A stretch of 64,000 bases of DNA. Origin: Volutella citrinella (Eukaryota > Ascomycota > Sordariomycetes > Hypocreales > Nectriaceae). Where the stretch lies: the NCBI GenBank assembly GCA_034401135.1, contig JAWZSP010000006.1, forward strand, positions 1,116,001 through 1,180,000. Reading direction: 5' to 3'. The notes beneath the pieces are model-generated. The model was not told the origin of the DNA and made no database searches. It worked only from the letters and a program-made list of their open reading frames with translations. Every line of letters starts with the position of its first letter. Positions within the stretch are counted from its first letter, which is position 1. The translations under genes and the position numbers were made by a program. Shown one piece after another: positions 43,075-54,630 of this stretch.

Positions 43075-46000
43075 GATGGGCGGTGGGGACAGCTCCCGGA
43101 GCTGTCTGTCTGTCTGTGTGTCTGCTGTGCGGGGAGGATGTTGCGCAGTAGTTGGTATCGAGGGGAGGCCGGCTCTCCAGTGATTATTAAAGTCGTAGCT
43201 CGATCAAGCCAAGGCTGAGACCGAGAAACCCGTTGCTCAGGTCGTCGCGGGCATCCACCCCAAGTCGGCGGTGGTGGAGTGTGGAAGTTCGGTGTGGTAG
43301 GGAGGAGATCGAAAAGTGGAGAGTATGGAGAGTCGGGTGGTGTAGCGCGCGCAACAGCAGACCCGGTGGTACAAGTACTACTGCCCGGGCTCAAGTATCC
43401 GTCGCACTCTAGCCCGTGTTTGCTGTAAAGGCGGGGAGTCGCAGATGATACACCGCGTAAAGTACCTTGGACCCTGACCCGCTGGGTGCGGCGCTGTGTC
43501 GCAGGGTTCCCGCTGAAAAGGCCTCCCGTAGTAGGCCTCCCGATGATCGAGCTAGGGGGTTGTGGCCTAGGCTGGGTCTGACCCACTGGAAATAGAGGGC
43601 GCACGGGGGGCTGGCGGTGCGGATCTGGCGGTGTCAGTCACGTCCAGCGCTGCTTGCTGGGCTATAGCTGGCTGCTCCACTCCCGGTCTTGTTAGCCGTT
43701 GCCAGGACTTTTTCTTATTTGGTTGGTGTCGGACGGTGTCGGGCGGTGGTGGAGAGAAGCCAGAGAGCACAAGCCGATGGGGGGCTGGAGCGAGCAAGCG
43801 TCGGGTACGAAGGAGTACAAGCGAGGGAGTCGGTGAGGACGGCCAAAGGGGATGGATCCCAGACAGGAGGTGGAGGGGTCCTGGGTATGGCGGGAGGAGG
43901 CTATGGAGAGTGATATGGGGAGAAGTGGATGACAATAGCAATAGCAGCGTGGGAAAAACTGGACTCGAGGAGGAGCGAGGTGAGGGTAAAAATAATATAC
44001 TGGTCAAGGGCCTGGCCCGTGAAGTATAGGGCGAGCGAGAAATCAATGGATCGATACCCAAGATGGGGCCGCCGTGCGTCTCTCAGCAGCTGCTGCTGCG
44101 ACTAGTGCCTCGACCTGCGTAATATTCCGGCTGCAAGGAAGGACCTTCTGCGAGGATTACAGGAACGGGTGCGCGCAAGGGATTGGATCAGACTGGACAG
44201 ACTGGACAGGACTGGCTTGGGAGTGGTGGAGTCGAGCAGAGTGGGAGTGGGAGTGGGAGTGAGAGGGTGGGCGTGTGCTAACAGTCTCGCATCGTGGGGT
44301 GCGCGCCTCTGCGCAATATCTGGTGATGTGATACCCGCCCGCTCCAAGATATCGATGGCCTGCGACCCATCATCTGCCCAGGGCGGCACGAAGTGTTGGG
44401 CAACCACTGGCACACACGTACGACCGAGGGAGCTTGGGCGTCGTCCAGGTCCAGGCTGAGTGCCTGTGCCTGTGCCTGTGCCTGTCGTCGTCATGTCCGG
44501 TGCCCTGTTTGGGATGGATGGCCATCAGCAATCAGGTACGAATCTGACGCCAGGTGAGACGGTTGGGAGAGGCCGGGTTACACGGGAAGGCAGAAAGTGC
44601 TGCAGGATGATGGCAGCGGACAGATTGGAGATGCTCCGTACGGCCATGTGCATGCAGCTGCTGGCCATGACTCCTCAATGTGACTCTGCGGCCTCTCTCG
44701 TCCACTGAATCTGCATTGTCGCAAGATCCAAGGCCCAAGAACGCAGAGAAGTGCAGTGCAGCAGGGATCGTGAATGTGCAAATCCGGCCGCCTTGTTGAT
44801 TTGCTTCAGCCTTCTTCCTTCTGCCTCTGTCCTTCTGGCAAGATGAGATAGGGGAGGAGGGGCCACAGAAATCGTCTAATCGTCTCACCACACGTCCCGG
44901 AAGACCCGTCCAGAGGATGGCAGAGCTGAGCAGAGGCCAGCCAGGCGCCCAACTGCTATTGAAACGGGCGGGTAATAACGCTATTCCTACACCCGGCAGA
45001 GCCATGTCCCAAGCCCATCCACCAGCAACAACAACAGGCCTGAATAGGCACCAGGACAAGACAGAGTCGGCGTCTCTGGCCAGTCTTTTTCGGCTTCAGT
45101 CACTCACACGCGCGCAGTCAAATTTTCCAATATGCCTCCACCCATTCACTGCCATTTCAGCGTGATAGGCACTGGTGGCGCGCCCAGAGTCGAGCACACC
45201 CCGCCTCGCTGGCCTGTCGCGGCCCTGTCCTGGCCTGGCCCTGGCGCCATGGAGAGGCTGCCGATTGGACGAAGCGGGGATCCGTCAGGCGCCTGTGCAG
45301 GCGTAGCGCCAGAGTGAAGACCTGAGGAGTCAGGACAGTGAGGAGGGCTGGAGCCAAGACCCAGGAAGGACATCTGGAGAGCAGGGGTGCGGGTGGACGG
45401 CCCAGCGCCAAGTCTGTCCAGCTAGCCTGTCCCGTGGTGAAGCGTGTGCGAGATGTGTTGGATGTGCTGGGAGCTCGCCGGGCAGGGGCCAGAGCAGGCT
45501 GGGTTGGGCGATTGAGGGCGCGACATGTGGTGTGCTGGCCGTCCACTCAACTGGTCGACGGGGCTGGGGCCGTCACATCTCACACAGGGCGGGTGTGGGC
45601 ATGGGCTTGGTTGGCAATAATGACTCTCTGGCTGTAGCAGTCCTGCACCCGGTTGATGGAGGGGACGGAGAGGCCATCGTCGCGGATTGGATGCTGTTGC
45701 GAGGCGGTTTGCCTGCCAGAAGGGCCGTGGGCGAGCGGCAGTGGAGCTCGAAAGTGCCCCATGCGTCTTTGGGCCACATCTCTGCATCTTAGCTGTCGAT
45801 CTCGCCCGTCTCGACTGCGAAGTGCACAACAGCTACCTCCGTACCATCCCGCTCGTATGTAGTGAGCAAGACGGAGGATGCGTAAGACAGAGAGTGAATA
45901 TGAGGCCCGACAGTCTGAGCGTCGGTTCTTGATCACGGGACGGGCGCCACAGATGCGCCAGCAACAAGGAAACCGTTCTTGCCGTTCTATGCCGTCACTA

Positions 46001-48011
46001 ACTTCTCTCATCGTATGCTCTCGTCGTTGGCTTCCTCCCGCTCAGCCACACCGGCCCAGCTGTCTCTGACGCGGCAGCCACAAGCCACACCGACTGATTC
46101 ATTGTTGCGATACTTCATCAATCGTGGCTGAGGACTCGCTTCAGCTGCTTCAGCTGGGGCGGACCCTGTGCTGTGCTCTGGTCTGGAGCACCGTAGTCGC
46201 CGCTGGATGTGGATGTGGATGTGGATGTGGATGTGGATGTGGATGGCCCGTAATCATCAACCTTGACGGCTGCCAGGTTCCGACAGGCTGGTATTCGTCT
46301 GACGACAGACACTTTTGCAACCTAAACGGGCAGGAACTATGCAGCATCCAGGCAGTGTCTGCCAACGCAGGCGGCGTCCGTGGCGTTGGTGTTACCACCG
46401 CGGGCCGCGACTTCCGGGAACGAGAAATGTCCATTTCGAGAAGCAATTTTCACCGAGGTGTTCTTGCTCACTGTCATTTGTGTCTACGAGACTGTGACTC
46501 TGGGTTCCCTCTGGCCCACGTGCCTGGTTTCGCCAAGGTCGCCGATCACTTTGAGATGCCGAAGGCTGTAGCCGCCCCCAGCTTCTACACTGATGCAATA
46601 ATTAGAGGTATCCACGCGGGATGCCGTCTTTTGTCTTTGCTTTTTCTTTCCTCTCATTCTTAACCATTACAGCGCCTACCCACCCGGTCGGTGCACGCTG
46701 ATATCATCAAGAAACCCGACCTACGAGAGTGAAGCCAACGAACGTCACGCGGCATCCCATTGTGCTTCACCGGCAATATTCTCGCGGCACAGGCAGCTCC
46801 TTCTGAGGCCCTGCATCATGCCACCCTCTGCTGCCCAGGCGTTGCACCGTGCCTTGATAGGCCGGCCCAGCTGCTGATCCATGCGCCGGCCGCTGAGATG
46901 CTGTCGGGATGCGTCTTTAATGCCTCTCCGCCTGGTTTGTAGAGGTTCCAAGGCCAGCCGGCATGCGCATACATGAATGGCACCCCCCCTATCTCTCCAC
47001 GCATCGACATGTGTGTTGCCTGCATTCCGGAAACTTGGAACACTATCTGGTCGATCGTTTGGCCTGCGAAACGAGCCGCGGATCGGCGACATCATCAGGC
47101 ATATTTCGCAATGCGCGAGCCAAGTTGTAGTTTGATGTCTACCGCTACCCAGGCGGGGACTTTAGTATTCCCATTGCTCTGTTGCCCGCATCGCTACCCA
47201 TACCACAGCTTGGTAAGTCGACTATGTAATTTGCTGTCTCACGGTTCACCTTTGTTCCTGCTGGTCAGCACCCTATCTGCAATATCATCCCGCCCCGCCT
47301 AGTGCTTTGGAATCAAGCATCAAGCATCACGATACCCTCACAGCCGGAGAGTAACCTATGCACATGTTTCATCACAGCTCACTGCACCACAGCCATCTAC
47401 ATGTGCCACGTCCTGACAATGCCCTCATCGTCAACCAACTCCAGCTATGGCCAACCCAATTGAACCCGTACAACCGCCCTCTCCACCCAGTTCATGGAAT
47501 TAGCCCCCAAAACTAATATCGCGCGCACCAAGTTGCCTAAAATGTTACCGTGTGGAGGTTAGCTCTCGCGCGAGGCCCGGCTCCGAGGGCGTTTCGGCCT
47601 ACGACCCGACGTCCGGCCGGGAGGGCGCCCTGTCAATGTCAATGTCAATGTCCGAGTCCATGGCCATGTCCATGTCAGCTCCGACAGTCGCACCGCCGTT
47701 TACTCGCCCGCACTCATCCGCCAGCCTCGTCCCGCCATTGCCAAGCCGTACATGTGAGGCCGAGTCTCACGACCACTCATTTCATTTTTTTTTCAGCCTG
47801 TTTTCTTTCTTGGCGGATGCACCGGCGCTTGAATCCCCTCACTTGCCGCGCGGCCGTCCTCACCCGCGCATGGACCGCGCCTACCTAGATGATCGCCAGT
47901 CACAGTCACAGTCACACGCACACGACATCTTGATACCTCCCCTCTCCTCTTCTCTCCCCCGCCATCTCACAGCCCCGCCGTCTCCCCGCCTCGTCTCCCC
48001 CATCGCCCGCC
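43075..48011. other. Long intergenic region with microsatellites, no convincing gene
   Basis: About 4.9 kb without a supported gene. Short frames occur on both strands, but their composition follows simple repeats and GC skew. Visible repeats are GTGGGA units at 44241-44262, TGCCTG units at 44461-44486, GGATGT units at 46205-46246 and TCAATG units at 47633-47652. The ends must hold the promoters of the divergent genes at 43074 (minus) and 48012 (plus). Confidence 0.5.
46205..46246. repeat. GGATGT hexanucleotide microsatellite
   Basis: About six to seven head-to-tail copies of GGATGT, in a region without a supported gene. A frame crossing it (46124-46663) would encode a CG-repeat and is judged spurious. 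Confidence 0.8.
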
Positions 48012-49985
48012 ATGGCCGCGTCCAGCTCCAGCCCCAGCGAAAGCCTGCTGCTGCTGAGCGCCGCCCTCAATGCCGCCGCGCGCACCTCGCTGGCCGACGA
48101 CCTGGGCGAGTTCATCGTCAAGTACCCGGCCGCCCGCCAGGACATCTCGGCCCTCATCCGCGAGCTGTCCGAGATCCAGATGGCCAGTCGCCTGCTCGTC
48201 CACAACGCAAAGGCCGTCGACGACAACGTCGCCCAGCTGCCCGACAAGTTCCGCCGCGCCATCAAGAACGTCGTCCAGAAGACGGCCCTGATCCCCGAGG
48301 ACGTCGACGTCGCCCTCAAGGACGGCGGTGAGGACGAGCAGCGCCAGCAGGCCTGGCGGGAGCACACGGCCGAGCGCATCTCGCCGCTGGCCCGACTGGC
48401 CGAGAGCTCTCGCTTAGGCATGAGCCTGGGGCTCGATGTTGTCTTGTTGTATGTTTGCATTTTGCAGCACTCGTCCGTCCGTCTTGTGAGCTCACTGACA
48501 CGTCTGCAGCGCCACCAACCTCGCGCCTGTGGACAAGCGCGGCGAGCTGCCGCCCTATGACAACTCGCAGATGGTGCAGGATGCTGTCAGTCTCATTGAC
48601 CGCCTCGAGGCCGATGCCGAGAGCGAAGACTCGCGCGTCCTGACGCTGCGGCCTCATCTGGTGGAACTGGCCGAGGCTGTGCAAGAGTACATGGACCAGA
48701 CGAACCAGCCCGTGGACAGCAACGGAGACGTGCCCTCGATCGGTGGGCCAAGGTGAGTTTTCCTTCTTTTCTAGTCGTCTGAACTCGTTGTACGGGGCGT
48801 GGTCGCTGTCTTGCTTCCAAAGTGGCATACCATAGCCTCAACACCACGACCACATCTCCGCCATCGTCAACGTACTAACCGGCCAGGAGAACCACTGTCT
48901 CGTCGCTCCACTCGCAGGCCGAGCCGCCGCCGCCCATGCCGGGCCCGCCGCCCGAGGACGCAACGCCCGACTACCACGCGTCCATCGGCATCACCAGCCC
49001 GGCGCCGCTGGCCATCACGCTGACGCACGTGGCCAAGAAGGAGTTTGGCAACATTGAGATCCTGCAGGCGGCCTTCATCCAGCGCAACGGCGGCCTGGCC
49101 GTGGCGCTGTCGTCCATGGACACGCGCACGCGCTTCTTCGACCTCAGCGGCAACCAGGTCGGCACACTGACCAACCAGCACGGCGTCGACCTGTGCTTCG
49201 CGCGCAACGGTCGCTCGTGGGCGTACCTGACCGAGGAGGAGCCCAAGGACATGACGCACTGGTCCCACGACGGCGTGCACTTCCGCCGCCCGACCGTCGT
49301 GCTCGGCGACTACGTCAACGGCCGCCGCATCCAGCAGATGCGCTGGCCGGGAGCCCGTCCGCTCGCCTTCTCCCTCGACGGCAGCCTCCTGGCCGTCACC
49401 AGCGCCCGCAACCGCGTCGTCGTCCTCAACAACCGCGCCGGCTCGCTGCTCGACAAGACCACCGTCGTCATGTGCCACTCCGACACCGTCACCCACGCCC
49501 TCTTCACTCCAGACAACTCCACCCTCGTCACCCAGTCGCGCGACGGCACCATCCGCCTGACCGACCCGACCGACGGCACCAGCATCGCCAAGCTCGACAC
49601 CGACTCGTGGAAGAAGCCCGACTTCCTCGGCATCTCCCCCGACGGAAACGTCATCGTCTCCATCCGCGGCGACGAGATCTTCCACTGGAACCACACCACT
49701 GCTGCCCTCGAGTCCTACCCGCTTGGCTCCCGTCGCGTCCGCGAGGGCTGGCCCATTGCAATCTCCCACGACTGCCGCTTCCTGTGCTGCCGCAACGACA
49801 TTGGCGTCGACATTAGCGACCTCTACTCCGGCCGCGTCCTCTACACCATCCGCTTCCAGAGCGGCTTCGTCACTGCCGCCTCCTTCAGCGACGACGGCCG
49901 CTACCTCGCCCTCGGAAAGGCCGCCTCGTGGCTGGGCAATCGCGTTACCACGGCCACTCTGGACATCTGGCAGCTCAACTTTTGA
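48012..49985 (+). CDS. WD40-like protein with a helical N-terminal domain
   Basis: Three exons (48012-48448, 48510-48752, 48887-49985) give 592 residues. The first 140 or so residues are helical and amphipathic (LADDLGEFIVKYPAARQD and ISALIRELSEIQMASRLL), like the N-terminal helical domains of fungal STAND or vegetative-incompatibility proteins, but no NTPase domain follows. After a Pro-rich linker (PPPPMPGPPPEDATPDY) the C-terminal 330 residues contain WD40-like blades: TRTRFFDLSGNQVGTL, LLAVTSARNRVVVLNN, TLVTQSRDGTIRLTDP, NVIVSIRGDEIFHWNH and YLALGKAASWLG. A beta-propeller scaffold is therefore likely. The last residues WQLNF end a strand. Function is unknown; relation to STAND proteins is inference. 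A long frame on the minus strand across the last exon is a shadow. Confidence 0.82.
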
Positions 49986-50268
49986 GTCGACGCACAGCTC
50001 ACACACCCATATATATTCCTATATACATATACATGCATTCACACATACACATCTACATGTATATCAATATCTTACGCCATGTCTTGTCTAGCCTCATGTA
50101 AATACTAGCCGCTACGCTCATGTCATATTTTTACGTCGGTGGAAAAAATTGGAGCGAGAACCGCAGTCTTGGTTATATCATGAATCATAAAAAGAAATTA
50201 AACACCGTGGGCTATATCATGTGCCACATGCTATCACCATGGCTTCGTGACTAACCGCGCATGTGGAG
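49986..50268. other. Convergent 3' ends
   Basis: The WD40-like gene and the 1453-residue gene end towards each other over about 280 bp. An AT-rich ATATATTCCTATATACATATACA-like stretch near 50010-50060 probably contains polyadenylation signals. Confidence 0.5.
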
Positions 50269-53200
50269 CTATTCGACCTGCTTCCATCTGTTCTCCAGTA
50301 TCGAAATCTGCATCATAGCCGATCCTCCCATTACGCTGGAGCTCATCTCCCTCGCCTGTCGGTCGTACATGTGCCCCTGGAGCTCCCACTCGTTGGCGTG
50401 CCCGTATCCGCCATACGCATTGCCCACCGTATACTTGTGGCCGACGGCAATATCGTGAGTGGCGCCCAGGTTCTTGTAAAAGGTGCCTTGGATACCGAGG
50501 TTCTGTGCCTGCAGCGCCGTTATTTTCTCCTGGTTGAGGATCTGCTCGCATTGCATAATGGTCTGCGTGTAGGTTATGTGTCGCTGCTCTGCCGTCTCTA
50601 GCAAGGCGTTGAGGTCGCCCGTCTGACACGTTTCCAGATACAATCCTCGCATCCGCGGAGAGAAGAGATCACACATGCGCTCCCCCTTGACCTCGCCGTG
50701 AAGCGCGAAACGGGGCTCAAGTGCGGTCCCCCTGGCGAAGGTGACGTAGCACTCCTCGCATATCGAGACTACTCCCCATCCCCACCATCGCCGGTTCTTC
50801 GTCTGCCTGATGCCTGGGCACGCGGGCACGTTGCCCAATAGATTGACAATATCCAAGAGGGGCTTCACTTCTCCCGTTTGTACGTACTCGCTGTATGCCA
50901 CCATGTAATTTTGCGCCCGGGGATGTGCCAGGTTGAAGCAGCAGAGGAGAGTATCGGCTTCCGAAACATTGGGCTTAGGGATGAAGCTACGAGTTCCGCC
51001 CAACGTCTGCACGATGCCGCCCAAGCAGCCCGGGCAGACTTGGAATCCCGCCGGGTCATTGGGTAGTGTGTACCACACTTCGCTCTGTGTTCCGTTCGGG
51101 TTGCAGAAGGGGGCATCATCAACGCGGAGAAGGGCCTCCCAGAAGATTTCGTAGTCCTTCTTGGCAACCGCCTGGTGCATGGGGATGATGAGATTGAGGA
51201 ATCCCATGACGCAGACCTTTTTCTCATTGCCGGCGTCGAGCGGCTCAAAGCTGCCCTCGTCCGGACTGCCGTGGAAGTAGTCATAATAGCACGCCGCGCA
51301 AGGATGAAAGCCCTCCACACCCCCGCGCCTGCTAACGTACCATTTTCTCTCGTTCGCATTGACCGGGTTCAGTTTAGGGCAAGGCTGCTGTTGCATCCTC
51401 AAATTGGCCAGCTCAACAAACTCGGGCCAGTTGCCCACCTTTGAATGCTTCTCAAACAGCCGGATGATGGCAAAGACACTCGAGTCACAAAAGGAGCCGC
51501 CACCAGGCTTGGCGAGCCTGAAATGCTGAGCAAACGGAGTCGCCATAAGACTATCCTCGTAGCAGGCTCGACAGAAGGTGCTGCCAGGGATTTCGTCCGT
51601 CATATACCACGAGTCTCCCTCGATAATGGTGGTTTGAGGGCAGTTCTTAATCCCTGCTCGCTTCGCCATAAACTCGACCACCTTGTCCAGACTACCAGTG
51701 GCCTTCGCCTCCGGCCACAGACGGTCTTTGATGCGCTGGGATCCGAAATGACACTCGCGAGCCTTCTTGTCGGTATAATATTCCTTGCGGAACTCGCCGT
51801 CGAACTTGGTATCCCAGATGTTGTCGACGTAACATTTGGGACAGATCCAGAAGCCGGGTGCGGCGGGATGGCTGATCCAATGCATATGAAACGCAGTCGG
51901 AGACCCTGCACACTCGTGCAACACGGTAACCCCTGCCGGGTGAAGGGCTGCGGTATCCGAAGTATCGACTCTTCGCGACGGTGTGATGGGTGAAGAATGC
52001 TGCCTGGTCTGGATATGAGCAGGAACAATATACTGACTCTGAGGCGGAAGGGTAGCAGTCGGGGCAGCCGCCGGTGGAAACGTAGGGGCTCGATCGGCTG
52101 TGGGGGCAGGCTGCTGAAGCTGAAGCGCAGGGGGGACCAGAGGCGATCCCACATATGGTGTCGGTGGTTTGGGTGGTGGCGGCGTGGAACTATTCGACAG
52201 AGGACTCAACGATAGTCCTCTTGATACTGGTGCGTCTGCCGGAAGGGGCGATGCGATTCCCGGCTGTAGAAACTGAGGCACATGGCCAGAATTCCTCGGT
52301 GACGGCAGAGAAGGACGCTCTTGGGGAGACTGTCCTGGGTTCTGCTGCAGAACAGGTGAGTGAAAGCTCTGCTGCCCTGGGTACGGCGACAGTTGTGATG
52401 GCTGCGGTTGTGGCTGCGGCGGCCCAGGGGGTGCCAAGGGATGTCCTGGGCCTGGAGCATGACCTATGGGGGTTGCTGCCGCAGAGTAGCTCTGCTGGCC
52501 AGGGTAGGAATGTCCCGAGTACGTAGAGCCCACCGGCGATGACACAGTATTTTGGCTGGGTGATTGGTACGCCTGTTGTCCAGGGTATGAGTCTCGGTTG
52601 GATTGCGACTGCGGGGACGATGCCACTGGTTTCCGGTTGAGGCTCTGAACCGAAGCTCTCTGGCCGGTGGACGATTGGTAGTTTTGTTGCCCAGGATATA
52701 CCTGCGTTTGTATTAATGGAGGTGCCGTTGATGTGGGCAGCCGAGACGAAGGTAGACTGGAGGCCAGCTGCGGTGATCTGGCGTAATCCTGGGGGTGTGT
52801 TGGCTGCACAGGGGGCATCGGCTGAACAACTGGTTGAGCAGGGTGTGTTGGTTGCACAGACTGGACTGGCTGCGTTGAAATGTAGCTCTGATGTTGCGGG
52901 TGCGTGGGCTGTCCGGAGTGAGTTGGCTGAAGAGCTGGAACTGGTTGAACTGATTGCGGAGAGGTTGGTGCGACACTCGCTACGACGGACGGAGCCTCGG
53001 GCACCTTTGGTGGCGGCACCGGGGGACCTTGGCTGGCTGGCGGGGACTCGATCATGAAGGACGTCATGGCCGACGAGGGGTGCTCCGAGGGGAACGGCGT
53101 CATGATCGGCGACACGGGCTCGAGGGGCGGCAGAGTGTATATGGAAAAGTCATTACTCGAAGATGGCGGCAGCGTCGAGCTCTGCGTGGGTGGAGACGGC

Positions 53201-54630
53201 GACGGCATCGGCGACACAGCAAAGGGTGGTGGTTGTATGGGAAGGGACATCATGGGCGGGGACGGCATGGGCGGCTGGGGTGACGCATCTATCGCAAACG
53301 AGTTCCCCGGCGTGGCGTAGCTCTGTGTCGGGGGCTGCGCCGGCTGCTGCGTGGACTCCGGGAGCGGGTCGACTCTGAGACCAGGCCACCCGGCCCCGAT
53401 TTCGTGACCGGAATGCGGCATCGGGGCCGGGGCCGGGGCTGGGGCCGGGGCCGGGGCCGGGGCCGCAAGGTTCGCCACTGGAGCGACCGCCGGGGCAGAC
53501 CCGGACGCCACAACCTGCGACTCTGCCGATGACGCCGCAGTGGGGGTGAAAAGAGCGCTCGGCGGTCTCGGGGGAAGTGGCGGCGCATCGTCCTGGGCTG
53601 CTATCAGCGTCGGCGGTCGTTGCGACGCCGGCCGCACTGCCACAGGGGACACGACCTGCAGCGGCTGCGATACCACGCCTGCAGGCCGGGAGTAGGAGGA
53701 AGACTGCGAAGGCTGGTGCTCCTCCTGCTGCCGCCACTCCTCTGACCAGATGGCCACCTCCCGCTCCTCCCTCTCGAGCTTCCTCTGGAGTCGTTGCGCG
53801 TCAATCTCGGCCTGTTGACGCTCCCGCTCTAGCTGCTCCTGCTTCAGCCGTGCCTCCTCATCGGCCTGCGCCTGGTCCTGGTGCATCTCCTGCTGCATTT
53901 CCTGCTGCATTTCCTGCTGCATTTCCTGCTGGAATTGAGCAGCCAGCCGCTCGGCGGCTTGCCGGTCCGACTCGACTTGCTGGGCGGTGAGACGTTGTGC
54001 CTCCTCTGTCTCGAGCCTTAGCCTGCCCATCTCCTGCTCTGCTTGATTCACGGTTTGCTGGTACTGGGTGTGGCCTTGGGCCTGAGCCTGGGCTTGACTA
54101 GGGAGCTGCTGGCTGAGACGGTGGACCTGGGCAGAGGAATTCTGCTGAGCCGTCGGAGTCATGGGGTAAGAGTGCTGGTGCTGCAGCGGAGGCATGTGAA
54201 GCGGTGACTGCTGAGCAAGGTGTGGCTGGCTTGTGGAGGCATAGTTGGCCGGTGGCCTTATTGTCAACGGCGGAGTTGGTGGAGGAACATTCTGCGTGCC
54301 CCAGGTTGATGAAGGACTTATGGGCGAGAAGACGGGCTGCGAGGATGCCGCCGCCGGATAGCCTTGATACGGTTGCGGCGGAGGTTGAGGCTGTCCTGGG
54401 CCGGGCACGACACCATACTGCTGTTGTCCGTATGGCTGCCCGTATGACGGTTGCTGTCCCTGCTGAAAGGCGGCCTGCTGGCTCTGGAATTGTTGTTGCT
54501 GCTGCTGGTAGGTGTGGAGCTGTTGTTGCTGGGTTTGTTGCTGCTGCTGCTGGCGCATCTGGCGATACTCCTGGCCGGCATTCTGAACAATGTCCCCGGC
54601 CTTGGAGAAGATGGTGCTGAGACGGCCCAT
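50269..54630 (-). CDS. Large Gln/Pro-rich protein with a C-terminal cysteine-pair domain
   Basis: One uninterrupted exon encodes 1453 residues from the ATG at 54630. Residues 1-60 start with SKAGDIVQNAG and run into Gln-rich repeats. About residues 195-300 form a coiled coil with tandem QQEM units and long EE-R-Q runs. A Pro/Ala/Ser-rich region with a PAPAPA run and scattered YPGQQ-like units extends to about residue 890. From about 900 (VTVLHECAGSPTAFHMHWI) to 1400 a folded domain carries at least five CxxC pairs: CPKC, CRAC, CAAC, CPGC and CEEC, each set within W- and F-rich motifs (for example FWICPKCYVD, FCRACYEDS, FQVCPGCLGG). Such spaced pairs suggest zinc binding. I know similar ascomycete proteins only as unnamed. 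Without introns over 4.3 kb the gene is unusual for the window. Confidence 0.85.
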   Translation of the reverse strand: MGRLSTIFSKAGDIVQNAGQEYRQMRQQQQQQTQQQQLHTYQQQQQQFQSQQAAFQQGQQPSYGQPYGQQQYGVVPGPGQPQPPPQPYQGYPAAASSQPVFSPISPSSTWGTQNVPPPTPPLTIRPPANYASTSQPHLAQQSPLHMPPLQHQHSYPMTPTAQQNSSAQVHRLSQQLPSQAQAQAQGHTQYQQTVNQAEQEMGRLRLETEEAQRLTAQQVESDRQAAERLAAQFQQEMQQEMQQEMQQEMHQDQAQADEEARLKQEQLERERQQAEIDAQRLQRKLEREEREVAIWSEEWRQQEEHQPSQSSSYSRPAGVVSQPLQVVSPVAVRPASQRPPTLIAAQDDAPPLPPRPPSALFTPTAASSAESQVVASGSAPAVAPVANLAAPAPAPAPAPAPAPMPHSGHEIGAGWPGLRVDPLPESTQQPAQPPTQSYATPGNSFAIDASPQPPMPSPPMMSLPIQPPPFAVSPMPSPSPPTQSSTLPPSSSNDFSIYTLPPLEPVSPIMTPFPSEHPSSAMTSFMIESPPASQGPPVPPPKVPEAPSVVASVAPTSPQSVQPVPALQPTHSGQPTHPQHQSYISTQPVQSVQPTHPAQPVVQPMPPVQPTHPQDYARSPQLASSLPSSRLPTSTAPPLIQTQVYPGQQNYQSSTGQRASVQSLNRKPVASSPQSQSNRDSYPGQQAYQSPSQNTVSSPVGSTYSGHSYPGQQSYSAAATPIGHAPGPGHPLAPPGPPQPQPQPSQLSPYPGQQSFHSPVLQQNPGQSPQERPSLPSPRNSGHVPQFLQPGIASPLPADAPVSRGLSLSPLSNSSTPPPPKPPTPYVGSPLVPPALQLQQPAPTADRAPTFPPAAAPTATLPPQSQYIVPAHIQTRQHSSPITPSRRVDTSDTAALHPAGVTVLHECAGSPTAFHMHWISHPAAPGFWICPKCYVDNIWDTKFDGEFRKEYYTDKKARECHFGSQRIKDRLWPEAKATGSLDKVVEFMAKRAGIKNCPQTTIIEGDSWYMTDEIPGSTFCRACYEDSLMATPFAQHFRLAKPGGGSFCDSSVFAIIRLFEKHSKVGNWPEFVELANLRMQQQPCPKLNPVNANERKWYVSRRGGVEGFHPCAACYYDYFHGSPDEGSFEPLDAGNEKKVCVMGFLNLIIPMHQAVAKKDYEIFWEALLRVDDAPFCNPNGTQSEVWYTLPNDPAGFQVCPGCLGGIVQTLGGTRSFIPKPNVSEADTLLCCFNLAHPRAQNYMVAYSEYVQTGEVKPLLDIVNLLGNVPACPGIRQTKNRRWWGWGVVSICEECYVTFARGTALEPRFALHGEVKGERMCDLFSPRMRGLYLETCQTGDLNALLETAEQRHITYTQTIMQCEQILNQEKITALQAQNLGIQGTFYKNLGATHDIAVGHKYTVGNAYGGYGHANEWELQGHMYDRQAREMSSSVMGGSAMMQISILENRWKQVE

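Noticed and set aside
46124..46663. 179-residue plus-strand open frame with a Cys-Gly repeat
   Set aside because: The repeat comes from a GGATGT microsatellite; no other coding evidence.
48867..50006. 379-residue minus-strand open frame
   Set aside because: It is the antisense of the last exon of the WD40-like gene, which has clear blades on the plus strand.
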